From NCBI GenBank assembly GCA_033085395.1, contig JANQBS010000067.1:1-64000 (forward strand): 64,000 nt of DNA. The letters run 5' to 3'. The position numbers were made by a program, and so were the translations under genes. Source of the DNA: Xanthoparmelia taractica (lineage: Eukaryota > Ascomycota > Lecanoromycetes > Lecanorales > Parmeliaceae). This document shows, piece by piece, positions 43,700 to 54,082 of the stretch. How positions within the stretch are numbered: position 1 is the stretch's first letter; the number at the start of each line of letters is the position of its first letter. The notes beneath the pieces were generated by a model. It did no database searches. It was not told the DNA's origin and saw nothing but the letters and a program-made list of their open reading frames with translations.

Positions 43700-44360
43700 A
43701 GCTTGGATATTTGAGTGACCAGCCTCTCACCAATCCGGCTTCGCCTACAGACCTGACCTTGATTTCGCAGCATCTATGACGCATTCCGCCCTTTTGCTCT
43801 CTCACAGATGCTCTCTGGATACTCGCCGTACTCCCATCACGCCTCTCCGTTGCAGCAAAGTTCCTAGTGTTGACTGACTTCGGTGCATGTCCACTAGTTG
43901 AGCGTTGTCTGTTCGGAGAGTGGCTTATACAAAGACGATAAACGTAAGGTGACTGATTGGCGTGGAAAGAGATCTTCGTATTGACTGACTCCACGGAGTG
44001 TCCATGTCTACGGATCGAGCTCTTTCTGTGAGCATTTATTGCGAAGGGATATATGAAGAGTTTGCCTTTGGTTTGTACGAGCTCAGGGACTGGTTTGTCG
44101 TTCGATGATGTTCTGCGTTATTCGAGATCGTTGTTTGCTGTGAGAGGGGCGGGATCAGCGTTTTGAGAAGTTGACATGCGTGCTCATCTCCTTTTTTGCA
44201 TGGCACACGGGCTTTCTCGCGATTATAGCACTCATTCGCGGGTGATTAAAAGAGCTTTTCCGAACCAGTCCGTGCTCTATGCTTTAAATGGGTATCACGT
44301 ACGTCTCTGGTATTCAACGCCATCGCTATGCTTTGTGCAACTCTATTCTTTCCCCGTCTG
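43700..44360. other. Convergent 3' intergenic region, no gene seen
   Basis: 661 bp between the spindle-pole gene and TFB3, which converge. The short + frames starting near 44176 overlap the TFB3 3' end and are antisense shadows. Confidence 0.45.
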
Positions 44361-45540
44361 TCAGAGCACATCCCCATCGACACCTTCGCCACCGCCACCT
44401 CCGGCCGCCGCCGCACTCGCAGTCGCCACGTCCTTCTCCGCCCTCGTCTCCCTTCCCCCAACCTCATCTTCAACAAACACCCCCAAGCCCCCAAACGCCT
44501 CCATCATAGCCCTAGCACAGTACTCCCCCACGTCATACCCTCCCGCCGTAATCTGCGGATCGCTCCTCGCGTTATCCAACCACGAATGCTCATAGTGGTC
44601 CCTCAGATGATAATACGCAGGCTTGATCATATACCCACCAAAGGGATCGTATTCCTTCTCCTCCGGCGCAGTTTTGACGACGCGTTTGAGCCCCTGGATC
44701 GAGAAGAGGGGCGCCGCGGCGCCATTATCCACTTTGACGGCGGTCTGCTGGCGTGACTTTTCGGCAGCCGTCCGCCTCGCGGTGGATTTCTTGAGCACGA
44801 CCTTCTGGCTCTCGCGGACAATGGCATCGGGGTCCCCGTCCCCTTTTGCAATCTTATCCACCATCTCCCTCCTTCCCTCCTCCTTCTCCCTGCGCTCGTC
44901 CAGCTGCTCGTTCCTCGCCGCTTCGCGCCGCAGCCTCGCCTCTTCCTTTTGCGCCGCGAGCTGGGCTTCCGTGTGCGCGGCCTCCTGCGACTCAATGGCT
45001 GCGTTTTGTCTAATCTCTTGCTCGTTTTGCCGCCTGTAGGCGTCGAGCTTATTCTCCGTCTCCTTGACATCGACCCCCTGCAGCAGATTCCACGTCAGGT
45101 TCTCCACCTCCTCGAGGTAATTGTTCCAGGCGCGCAGGCTTTCGAATTCTTCTTCGCGCCGGTTGAAGACGCCCGCGACGCGCCGGCGGATGTCGACTTC
45201 GCGCTCGATGTGCAGGTCTTCGAAGGTTTGGCGGCGGAAGCGGGCTTTGCGGAGGGTGCGGGCGCAGCCGGCGACGGGGCAGGGGGCGGGGCCGTGGGAG
45301 AAGATGCGGTCGACGCAGGATTCGCACATTTTGTGGTAGCATTCTGGGTTCACGAGGAAGCGCATGGAGGGGTTGAGGTAGCGGGAGGATTTGCAGACGG
45401 GGCAGATGTCTGTTGGGGGGGTGGAAGGTTTTTGTCAGCGGTTGCTTTGAGGATAGAAGGGATGGATTGGAGGGGATTTTACCGTCATCTTCTCCTGGGC
45501 GCCGGGGAGCAGTACCGTTACGGGCGGGCGCTCGGGACAT
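44361..45540 (-). CDS. TFB3: TFIIH subunit Tfb3/MAT1 (CAK assembly factor)
   Basis: RING-finger subunit of the CDK-activating kinase module of TFIIH; it holds Kin28/CDK7 and cyclin H together and links them to Rad3/XPD. Two exons (45540-45483 and 45409-44361, 73-nt intron) give 368 aa; the intron restores GEDDDICPVCKS. The C3HC4 RING spans about residues 21-68, with CPVC, ECYHKMCESC and CPVAGC in order. It is followed by RRQTFEDLHIEREVDIRRRVAG, the MAT1-specific linker, and FNRREEEFESLRAWNNYLEE. A long charged coiled coil (about 140-235) leads to the C-terminal region LFSIQGLKRVVKTAPEEKEYDPFGGY, which contacts the kinase/cyclin in relatives. It ends in an Ala/Gly-rich tail. Nuclear. Confidence 0.95.
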
Positions 45541-45929
45541 TGTGTACGATTGAGACTGAGACTGAGAAGGGGAGAATCAAGTCATAGTGGCTTGATCGTT
45601 TGATATTGAATATAGGGCTGACAAATCTTGGCATATCAAGAACCTTAAGACAGAAATCTGCCCCTAGCTTAGTATGGTGCTCACTTACCCGAGGCTGCCG
45701 TTTGTAGGGTGTGGGGGCTGGGTGATAGGAAATGCCCTCAGGATGACCCGGTATCAAAGGTTCTTGATCCGGCTCTGCAGATCCTCGCTGCTGTCCCTTG
45801 CAAGGAAGCGAGGGAGGTACTTCAAGGGTGCCAAGCCAAGGCTCATCGTCTTACTACCTTGGAGAATCATGGTGAAATCCGTAACATCCCCACTTTTGCA
45901 ATCCTGCCAGTATTGTTTCGACAAGCTTG
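45541..45929. promoter_or_regulatory. Divergent region between TFB3 and zinc-finger gene
   Basis: 389 bp. Positions 45580-45619 hold a sequence (AGTCATAGTGGCTTGATCG and, 11 bp on, AATATAGGGCT) that recurs at 47218-47246 on the far side of the zinc-finger gene. Confidence 0.45.
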
Positions 45930-47089
45930 ATGGAATCTACAATGTGGACATGTACCATTTGCTCTCTTACAATGGCGGTTGCCCACGGACCGTCACATAT
46001 AACTACTAATGATCACATTGCTCACTTGTCGGATTTTAACGACAGGGTTTTAGCATCCCGTTTAGAGGAGCTCACTCTTCTTTGTACAAGTCCATGTGAA
46101 CAGTCTGCGTCCTTCGTACCTGTGTCCCTTGGATTTCAGGGTCTCGAGCATGTCTCCGCAGGAAAAAGTACGCCTGGGACGATTTGGTCAGATCCTGAGT
46201 TTGCTTCTTCAACGATTCCGACAGGAGTCAAACCTGCACAGACAACCCTCAGTGGATCAAGCTTAGCCGGCGCTGCCTTGTGGATATGCAAAGTCTGTGA
46301 CCGGATGATGCATGAGACTTCAAAATCTGACCATCTTGCCGGGAAAGCGCATGCAAAAAGCCTAATGTCTGAGTCACTGGTTCTTCCAGACCATCTGCAT
46401 GATATCTCTACAAAAGCAGTAATGCCGATCAAGGAAACCTGGATCTGTCCATCTTGCAAGGCTGTGTTTGCAATTCCTGAAAAGGCACATCACCACTGTT
46501 CTAGCTCTAAATCAAAGCCATCGGCCATTGACGGCCCCTTGGATGAGTTCTTCCGCTTCTATCCCTCTTTCACCTACGACGCATCCGCGCCACCGGCAAC
46601 CGCTTTTGGATTGCTTCGAAAGCATCTCCGGCAGCGGTACGGATGGGCACACGAAAGCCCCGAAAGTGACGATCTGTGGCGCAGCTACCAAGCTGCTCTG
46701 ACCCATGAGTTTAACCTTTTGTTTGGCGTTGAAGACGACCTGAACGCGTGGCAATCCCTTTGCCGGGCCGTGCGTATACTCCCCCTCCCCAATACCATTG
46801 AGCTATGTCGATCAGTAGGCCGCCCCATAGATCCTTTCTCATGATCTACGTGCGCTAATGCCTGGCTCAGGCCGTTCACGGTCGCCATGTCAACATTATT
46901 GATCTCATTGAATGGGGACGTCGCCATCACAACCATGTCCAGATCTTTCCCACAGTCAAGAAATTGAGTGATTATAGCTTTGAGAGCAGGAAGATTTTTA
47001 GCAGAGATATGGTGGACGAGCTGGAAGCTGGGGCGGTGCTAAAACACTTGCTGCGACCACTTGAAGCAGCTAGGCATTGGGATGGATAG
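45930..47089 (+). CDS. Zinc-finger protein of unknown function
   Basis: Exons 45930-46814 and 46871-47089 give 367 aa. The 56-nt intron has a GTAGGC donor and a CTAAT branch site, and in-phase joining extends the frame with VHGRHVNIIDLIEWGRR. Three Cys/His pairs resemble U1-type C2H2 fingers: WTCTICSLTMAVAHGPSHI with H further on (about 6-30), LWICKVCDRMMHETSKSDHL (about 116-135), and WICPSCKAVFAIPEKAHHHC (about 172-191). The second half is a C-terminal domain, FFRFYPSFTYDAS to HEFNLLFG and NIIDLIEWGRRHHNHVQIF, that I have seen only in anonymous fungal proteins. The ATG at 45930 follows an upstream in-frame TTG. RNA or DNA binding is plausible. The copy is flanked by a short direct repeat. 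Confidence 0.75.
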
Positions 47090-47229
47090 TTTGGTTTCAA
47101 CGTCTGCCAATGGACTCGCAATCGGGACTATATGAAACGTGGGATAATCGAAGCGATGCCGGTTCAGGTCAGAAGGTGGGGAATGCTTCGACGTGTCAAC
47201 CGCCAGAGGTGAAGTCGAGTCATAGTGGC

Positions 47230-47604
47230 TTGGTCGAATATAGCTCTACTGTGGCCACCTAAGTTAAGGTACCTTAGCGGAAGGCTATGGGATGCTCGAA
47301 CTGTAGTGATACCGTTCTACTTATCGATACGGTCTCTAGACCATTAATTATTAGCCATCGTAGTAAGACCGGTATATTTAATAGTAAGATCTTACGTACT
47401 GTATTCTAAACGTTTTGAGTGTCCCCCTAAGAATAATATAATTCAAGTTGGATTCTCCAGTACTCCAAGCTTCTCACCACTAATTACTCTACGCCTACCA
47501 GCTCATATTATTCTTATTCAATTCTCTAGATCATAGCTCTACTATTATAAAATAACGAATTATAGGAATCCCTAATCGACCAAAGCCTACCTATATATAT
47601 TAGG
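47230..47604. other. AT-rich island, possibly RIP-mutated remnant
   Basis: Distinctly richer in A/T and TpA than the neighbourhood, without any open frame. It starts with the palindrome TAAGGTACCTTA (47265-47276). The pattern suits an old transposon copy degraded by repeat-induced point mutation, but no element can be named. It runs directly into the P450 relic. Confidence 0.5.
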
Positions 47605-47905
47605 GCACACCAACAAGCGATGATGCACGATGCACAATTCTATCCGCAACCTGCGTCGTTTAATCCCCGCCGGTTCTTGATTCTACATCAACAGCATCAG
47701 AAAGCGACGGGCGAAGCCATACCAGATAGAAAGGCGGCGCGGCCACGCTTCACGGATGTCAGCAGCAAGTGGCCGGTCTGGGTTCTTGGGGCGGCAGCCT
47801 GGTAAGCAATACTGTATACAGGATTAATCCTTTTAAAGAGGTGGCGCTGACGATGTCGCGCAGTCCAGGACCCTTCTATGCTTCCCTGAACTTGAAGCTC
47901 ATCAG
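47605..47905 (+). pseudogene. 3' fragment of a cytochrome P450 gene
   Basis: Only the last ~75 residues of a fungal P450 remain. Visible in order are HQQAMMHDAQFYPQPASFNP and RRF (the PERF-like region), RFTDVSSKWPVW, and the haem loop W-V-L-G-A-A-A-C-P-G-P. The loop is split by a still canonical intron (47802-47863, GTAAGC...GCGCAG) that rejoins AAC|PGPFYASLNLKLI. The Cys ligand survives, but the Arg two positions before it and the Arg after CPG are replaced by Ala and Pro. Everything upstream is gone: the fragment emerges from an AT-rich island. Its frame ends 13 codons past the LKLI helix because the sequence switches to an SDR gene at about 47906. Confidence 0.75.
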
Positions 47906-48388
47906 GTCATGTTGGCCCAAGAACCTCGCTCCGTGAAAACCAGAAACGGAACGCGGGATATTGGACGAGGTTCAATTGTCAATATCGGATCTGCAAACTC
48001 CTACGCAGCCTTGCCTGGCAAAGTGGCTTACGTGACATCTAAGCATGCCATGATGGGCATCACGATAACTGCTGGTGAGTCATCAGGCAGGCCAATTCAG
48101 TTCCCCTATGCTAATAGGGGTCATTTAGCTTTGGAATGTGCAAGCAAGGGCGTGCGGGTTAATGCTGTTTGTCCGTCCTGGGTCCGCACTTCAATGGTTG
48201 AGGCAGAATGCAAGAAAACTCCAAATCTGGATGGAGCAATAAAGGCATTGAGTCCGCTCGGTCGGGCCGCAGAGCTAGAGGAGGTAGCTGGGGTCATTAT
48301 CTTTTGAAGCGGTTCAAATGCTAGTTATGTGACTGGCACAGGGCTTGTGATTGATGCCGGGCTGACATTGACAGTCCATTTGACGTGA
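47906..48388 (+). pseudogene. 3' part of a classical SDR gene with internal stop
   Basis: The C-terminal half of a classical short-chain dehydrogenase. GRGSIVNIGSANSYAALPGK is followed by the catalytic YxxxK in AYVTSKHAMMG, then a canonical 54-nt intron (48075-48128). After it come ALECASKGVRVNAVCPSWVR, SPLGRAAELEEVAGVIIF, a TGA stop at 48305-48307 and, in the same frame, SGSNASYVTGTGLVIDAGL ending at 48388. The Rossmann half with TGxxxGxG is missing. Splice sites and frame are otherwise intact, so decay is recent or the truncated piece is still expressed. It is fused head to tail behind the P450 fragment. Confidence 0.75.
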
Positions 48389-48764
48389 TAGGCCAATAAG
48401 ATTCAATATCACAGCGCCATAGACCGATCTTGACCTTAAGAAGCCTAAGCGAGCGTAACAACACGGCATGTGAGAATGTAGCTGGTAGTCAAAGAAAACA
48501 AAACCCCCATAGATTAGCTTCCAACTTCCCAATGGAATAGAGGCTTTCTAGAGACTATCGAGCGAAGCCGTAGCGCTGTGAGGACTTGATCAAAATTTGA
48601 TATGATAGAAATCTTAGCAGCGGCCGTAATGCCGCCCGTAAACCAGCCCTCATTTTCTGGAAATGGCTAGATTAGGGCTAGCTTAGGGCTACGTGGCCGA
48701 GTCTAGACTTCCAGACACCCTCACACAACCACCGGCAATTATACGCACTGTACCTACAGCAAAT
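48389..48764. promoter_or_regulatory. Upstream region of URI/Bud27-like gene
   Basis: 376 bp with no gene; it should contain the promoter of the following gene. GCTAG(A/G)-type short repeats occur near 48667-48690. Confidence 0.35.
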
Positions 48765-50598
48765 ATGGTAGAAAACGACATCAAAGTAAGGGACAGCTTA
48801 GTCGACTTGGAGAGATATCGTCTGCAATTAGAACAGAATGTTGCAAAGCTCCGAGCCTCCCTCCGCCACTGGCAAACATGGGAAATCGAGTATGAGGGTA
48901 TGAAAGAGGAGATATTGGAGCTTGGCGACGTTCATTCATGCTCCGATCTGGTATATCAAATCATCTCTGCCTAGGATCTGAGGGTAGTCTCTCACTAGAA
49001 TGTAGGATAACATTGGTGATGCTCAAAATGAGCTACTGACGCCTAAGGGTGGGTATAACCATCGCAGCCACCAGAAACCCTCGTACTGATGCACAGCAGA
49101 GAGAAAGCTGCTGCTACTCGATGATAGAGGCAATGTTCGAGAAAGCCACCAAGTTGTTGGGCTTCTCTCGAGACGTATCGACTGTAAGACGATTGCCCAA
49201 TTTTTTCCCTTCCCTATTTGCATTCTTATTTGAGTCAGATGTACAGCAAAATGTCAAAACTGTTTCATCGCTCTTAGACACAGCGCAAGAAAAGTATGCG
49301 GCGACACAAGTACTGAGCAAGCCTGAAGCGCGGAATGAAGAAGGTCTACCTCTGACAGAGATCCACGAGGAATTAGATGAGGAAGGCAACATGATATGTA
49401 ATTCTTCTCTTGCTATCTTTCTGTCCGTTCATTGATGATATTGCAAGCTTCTTCTATTTCTGAGCCCGGTCAGGCAGCACCTCAACTACTAGAAAGCCTC
49501 CGTAAAGCCGGTGTGAAGGATCTCCCACCTAACGCAGAGGATGAAGGCCACGCCGTACCGGCTCAGGAAAACGCCCAGCAAGCGCTTTCGGAAAAGAAAA
49601 CTAAGGCAGATTCCGCGGTACCCAGCTCAAGTAGCATGAAGAGTAACGAATCGAGTTCCTCGGAGGCTAGCGCAAGTAAGGGGAAAAGCGTCAGCTTCAC
49701 TGCAGACACCAAGACGGAGAGTTTGCTTGAGCATAAAAGTAAGACCAAGATCCCAACCGTGAAGCGCGCCGACCCAGTCATCCCAGTGGACGGGCCCTCG
49801 GAAGAAGCGGCGCCCCACCGGCAACCCGTCATTCCACCAGACGAATCCCCAGAAGATGCAGCTCTCCGCCGGCAGATGATCCAGTACAACCTGTCAGAAG
49901 TCAACAACATAGTAGCAGAGATGGATCTTGACGATGAAACTAGTGATGCATCCTATTCTGACGCCAGCAGCGAAGAAATACCTGATGGCAGCACCCCTGA
50001 CGAAGACGAAGATGAGGACAAGTTCGGAAGGACTAAGCGGCGCGTACTCAGTGATGAATATCTCGCCGAGATGCGTGCATTAGAGCAAAGGTTGAACGCG
50101 AAAGCTATCCAAAACGTCGGTCCAAATGCGCCACTGGAGTCCTCAACGTTGGCAAGCAATCACGCGAGAGAAGGGCAACCGCCACCTCAACCAACAAGTA
50201 ACGGCGTCAACAAATCCCCAAAGCCTACTTCCAACAAAAGCGTTCGCTTCGCCGAAGAGCTGGATATCCAACCTCCACTCGCTCAATCCCCACCACCACC
50301 ACCCACACCACCCCATACCCCCACCCCGCCCAAATCCATCCACACCAACACAATCATCGAGCGGCCCTACTCGAGCCACCCCACCGCCCCCACCGAACCC
50401 GACGACTTCGACCCGGCCCTGCTCCAACAGCAAGTCAAGACCGAATACAACAAGATGCGCAACCGCATGATACAGCGCCAAGGCGGCTTCGCGGCGCCCG
50501 AGGACAGTGCGGAAGTACCGCTCACAGAGGCCGAGGGAGGGCCGAAGAAGATGAGTCGGTTCAAAGCTGCGAGGTTGGGGAGGGAGAGGCCGGCTTAG
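48765..50598 (+). CDS. URI/Bud27-like unconventional prefoldin (DUF3835)
   Basis: Exons 48765-48950, 49006-49048, 49128-49397 and 49448-50598 join in phase to 549 aa. The N-terminus is prefoldin-like (DLERYRLQLEQNVAKLRASL, about 12-31, then LRHWQTWEIEYEGMKEEI), with a second helix after exon 3 (QQNVKTVSSLLDTAQEKYA). The middle is acidic and Ser-rich, with a YSDASSEEIPDGSTPDEDED stretch. The C-terminus contains KSVRFAEELD and ends with KKMSRFKAARLGRERPA, the conserved end of fungal DUF3835 proteins. Bud27/URI chaperones assembly of RNA polymerases via Rpb5 and links to TOR. Between TVRR and DVQQNV about 17 residues (LPNFFPSLFAFLFES) look unlike the family and may be an unrecognised intron or local divergence. 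Confidence 0.75.
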
Positions 50599-51430
50599 GG
50601 GGATGAGATGGGATATATGAGTTCATGACGACAACACCTATGCGAGGAAAGTATCATTACTTATGCTTCGCGGTGACGTTTCGAGTAAGTGTTCTGCAGT
50701 ACTTTCGCTCTCATCTGTTTTTCTTTTGTATGTACATGCAATAGCCCATTCATGACACCACCTACCCACCACTTCCCCCTCCCTCCTGCCCCCCTCCACG
50801 CAAGGAAAAAAGGAAATTAAGAGCCACTTCCTCCCTTTCATTTTCATTCTTCTCTTTTCTCCTCTCCACGCCCCAATACCACACATAAAAAACAGTAACA
50901 TCAAGCACACTCACACTCACCTCACCTCCCCTCCCCTTCCCTTCCCTTCCTTTCCCTTTGGAACATGGCAAAAAATGTCAATAAGGCAGATCAGATTCGA
51001 AGCTCTCTCCCTCACTCTCGCTCTCGCTCTCTCTCGCGAGCGAACGAGAAATGAGATCAATCGATCAAATCACATCAACCTTCGTTGGCAATGCTCATAG
51101 CCGTGCGTGCGTGCGTGCGTACGTGCGCTGGGTTCCGATATCGATGGGGGATTTATGATTGTGATTGTGATTATGATTATGATTATATTCTCCAGGCGGG
51201 CTCTCTGATGCCAATGTCCACCCACCCATTCATTTCCTCTTCTTGGGGGAATGGAGGGAAAAGGAAGAAGAAGACGTTGGCTATTCGTTTCACCTGCTAC
51301 ATACATACGTTACAGTTTGCTTGTGATGGTACGGTATGTTATAGTATAATTAAGGGATTAAATAGATATTATAATTTGGAGATAATCATGCACGGTCGTT
51401 GATATCATTGGTGCCTACTCCGACACGCCA
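50599..51430. other. Convergent 3' region rich in microsatellites
   Basis: 832 bp with C/T-rich tracts (50750-50960), CTCTCG runs near 51005-51040, a GCGT array near 51103-51126 and GATTGTGATT/GATTAT repeats at about 51157-51186. No gene is supported. Confidence 0.5.
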
Positions 51431-53514
51431 TCATCGACCCACTTCCTCCTCCTCCTCCTCCTCCTCCTCCTCCCTCTCCCCGTCCAACCAAATCTCATGC
51501 CCATCGCCCTCCCTAACCAACCCATTCACCCCCCACCCCACCGCCGCAACAAAAGCCAACGCCCACCAAACGGCACCAACGACACCAACCCTTAACCCCT
51601 TCCCGTAACCCCACCCGCCCAGCACGGGTCCCACAGTCCTACTCGCGCTACTGACACTCTGCGCGATGCCGTGGATGGTGCCCAGGACGCTCGGGTGCGG
51701 GGAGCAATTGTTGATGAGGATGATGGTGGCGGGGAGGGCAAACGTCCGCCCGACGACTTGGATGCACAAGACGGAGCTTAGGGCCATCCAGACCATGATG
51801 CCGGAGGCCTGGTTCGGTGGCGCGAGGGAGGAAGGGACGAGGGAGAGGTAGGGCGTTAGGGTGTAGGTGAGTGGGAAGAGGCAGAGGCTGTAGCGGAAGG
51901 ATTTTAGGGTGCCGAGGCGTGCGTTGACGGATGGGTAGACGAGGAGTTGCAGGGTTATGCCGATGAGGCCGAGGACGGCCATGGCGAATCCGACGCTGCG
52001 GGGGGGCATCCCTAGGCCGCCGGTGAAGCTGAAGGGGAGGAATTGCCGCGTGTGGGAAGCTGGGGACGGGTTCTGCGGATCGAATCGGGGCGCGGAGAGG
52101 TGGATGAACCAGAGGTTGTTGAAGGTGCCGAGGTGGAGAGCTAAGATTGAGTGGCAGAGGAGGGTGCAGAGGACGTTGCGGGTCCAGATGCGGGAGAATG
52201 GTAGTTTCCGTCTTGGTGTCGGCTTCTGGGCGGGTGGTTTGGGTAGGCGTGATTCCAGTTCGTAGGAATCAAGTCGAGAGCTGTTGGTTGGGGAGTCTAC
52301 GTCGTCATCGGCGTTGATGCGGGTGTAGTGATGAGTATCGCGGCGGAGAAGGTGACGAAAGGCATTGGCAATGGAGCGGCCGAGACGGAGACCTAGATCT
52401 GGTCGGTCTCGCCTGGCTTCAAGCGTCTGCACGCTTTGTAAGTTTCGAGTTGGCAGCAACTTGTTATCGGTAGAATACCTCTTCAAGCCCGAAAACGACT
52501 CCCATAGCAGAGATGAACAGAAAAACCGCACTCATCAGATTCGGAAGAGCATAAGGCCAACGTTTTAGCCAAGAAACCCCATCTTCCCCTCCAAACAGTG
52601 AGTTCTCCCCGAAGACACTCGGATAACTCCTCATAGGGTCTGAAAGCAATCCACCCAGGATTGGTCCGATGATGACACCTACACCCACCGTCAGCGATAG
52701 ATCTCACCGGCGCTCCATCAAACGTACCAATGTTAAAACACATCGGTAGCAGCAAAAAAGCCCTCGACTGAAATCTCTTCTCCTTTATAATCTCACTAAT
52801 CATCGTCCTCATGACGCCCACATTCCCATTCAAGGCGCCCCCCAACGTCCTACAAACCATCGCCTGCCAAAACGTCCCGCTAAACCCGAACCCGACACAA
52901 CTGAGCACCGTCCCCGCCAATCCAATCAACAGCACCCGTTTCCTGCCACTCCACTCCGCATCCGCCATCCTTCCCCACATGATGGCAGTGACGAACTGCG
53001 CGGCGGTGAAACTGCCCTGCAGCATACCGGCTTGGGCGGATATTGTGGAAGTGGGCAGGGACGGATCAAAGGATTTGAGCTGGTAAAACATGTATGCTTG
53101 AAGCGATGTCTGGGTCAGGGGTTCGGAGAGGCGGGCGAGAGTCAGGACTGCGAGTTGGGACTTTTGGGGAAGGTCGCGCCAGGATACGGGACCGGATTTT
53201 TCTTGTTTGGTGGGCGTGGACAATGGAGAGGGAGAAGTACCTGAGGCCTGGTCTTCATTGGGGAAGGAGGCATGACGGGCTATGCTCGAGGCAGGGGGAA
53301 GTATGGATGGGCGCTGAGGTTTCTCCTCTTGTGCTACGGGCAAATCTTCTTCTTCGGCGTCGACATGGTGTCTTTGAGGGGTAAAATTGTGCGCAAAGTC
53401 TTGTAGTGCGGTAGTGTCTGCATTGACATGGTCAATCAGTCCACCTCTTGCTACATTCTCAACATTTGATGCATCCAAATTCGAGGTTTCATTCTCGACA
53501 GACGTTGACCGCAT
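51431..53514 (-). CDS. MFS transporter (ZIFL/TetA-like)
   Basis: Exons 53514-52728, 52678-52479 and 52426-51431 give 660 aa. The first 110 residues are a hydrophilic cytoplasmic tail. Membrane helices start at about 118 (LAVLTLARLSEPLTQTSLQA). MFS signature A is present as IMWGRMADAEWSGRKRVLLIG, and GPILGGLLSDP lies across intron 1. A long basic/acidic loop of about 110 residues (DRPDLGLRLGRSIANAFRHL...) separates the two six-helix halves. The protein ends in ten or so glutamates coded by a CTC/GAG trinucleotide run. Layout and motifs resemble fungal zinc-induced-facilitator-like carriers (relatives of yeast YCR023C) located in the vacuole or plasma membrane. The substrate is unknown. Its tail converges on the URI gene. 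Confidence 0.85.
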
Positions 53515-54082
53515 GAACGGTATTGCGGCTTATCTTATCTCGGAGGTTTGGCGCAAAGTTCTTGGCGAGGGCGGGGGTTTTAATCACAAAGGGAGGAAGG
53601 GGAGAGTTTTGGATAGAGGTACGAAAAGCACATTTGAATGAGATTGATAAGATGTTCAAGAGGACTTACCAATACTCTGGTCGGGGGATTCTTTGTCTGC
53701 TCGTGACTCGCCGACGCCACGGTGCTGCAGCAGAACCGCCTGCAACGGGTATGACGGCCTGCTAAGAAAGTTAAACACCGTACTATCACATATCTCGGAG
53801 TTATGACTAGCCATGAATTTAGCAGTGGTCTACGCACTCAGATATCACCTCACGAGAACAACAGCCATGATTTTGAACCATGAGTCTCCGTTTGTGTCGA
53901 TGGATATTAGACTTTTGGAGCCATATCAATGCCAAAGCTGAGCTCAAATCGCGCTCCCAAAATCTCCTACTGTTCCTGACCGACACCGTCCATCTGTCAT
54001 TCTATGCTGCCCTAATCCTTCCCGATGCATCATCACGTCAAATCGTCAAATCGTCAATTTGGTCGAAAGAGCGCCTCTCTGC
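53515..54082. other. Intergenic region upstream of MFS gene
   Basis: 568 bp between the MFS start and the end of the epimerase gene on the same strand. No convincing gene or motif. Confidence 0.4.

Noticed and set aside
47605..48388. Working P450-SDR fusion enzyme
   Set aside because: The P450 lacks all but its last ~75 residues, the SDR lacks the cofactor-binding half and contains a stop, and the two parts are in different frames.
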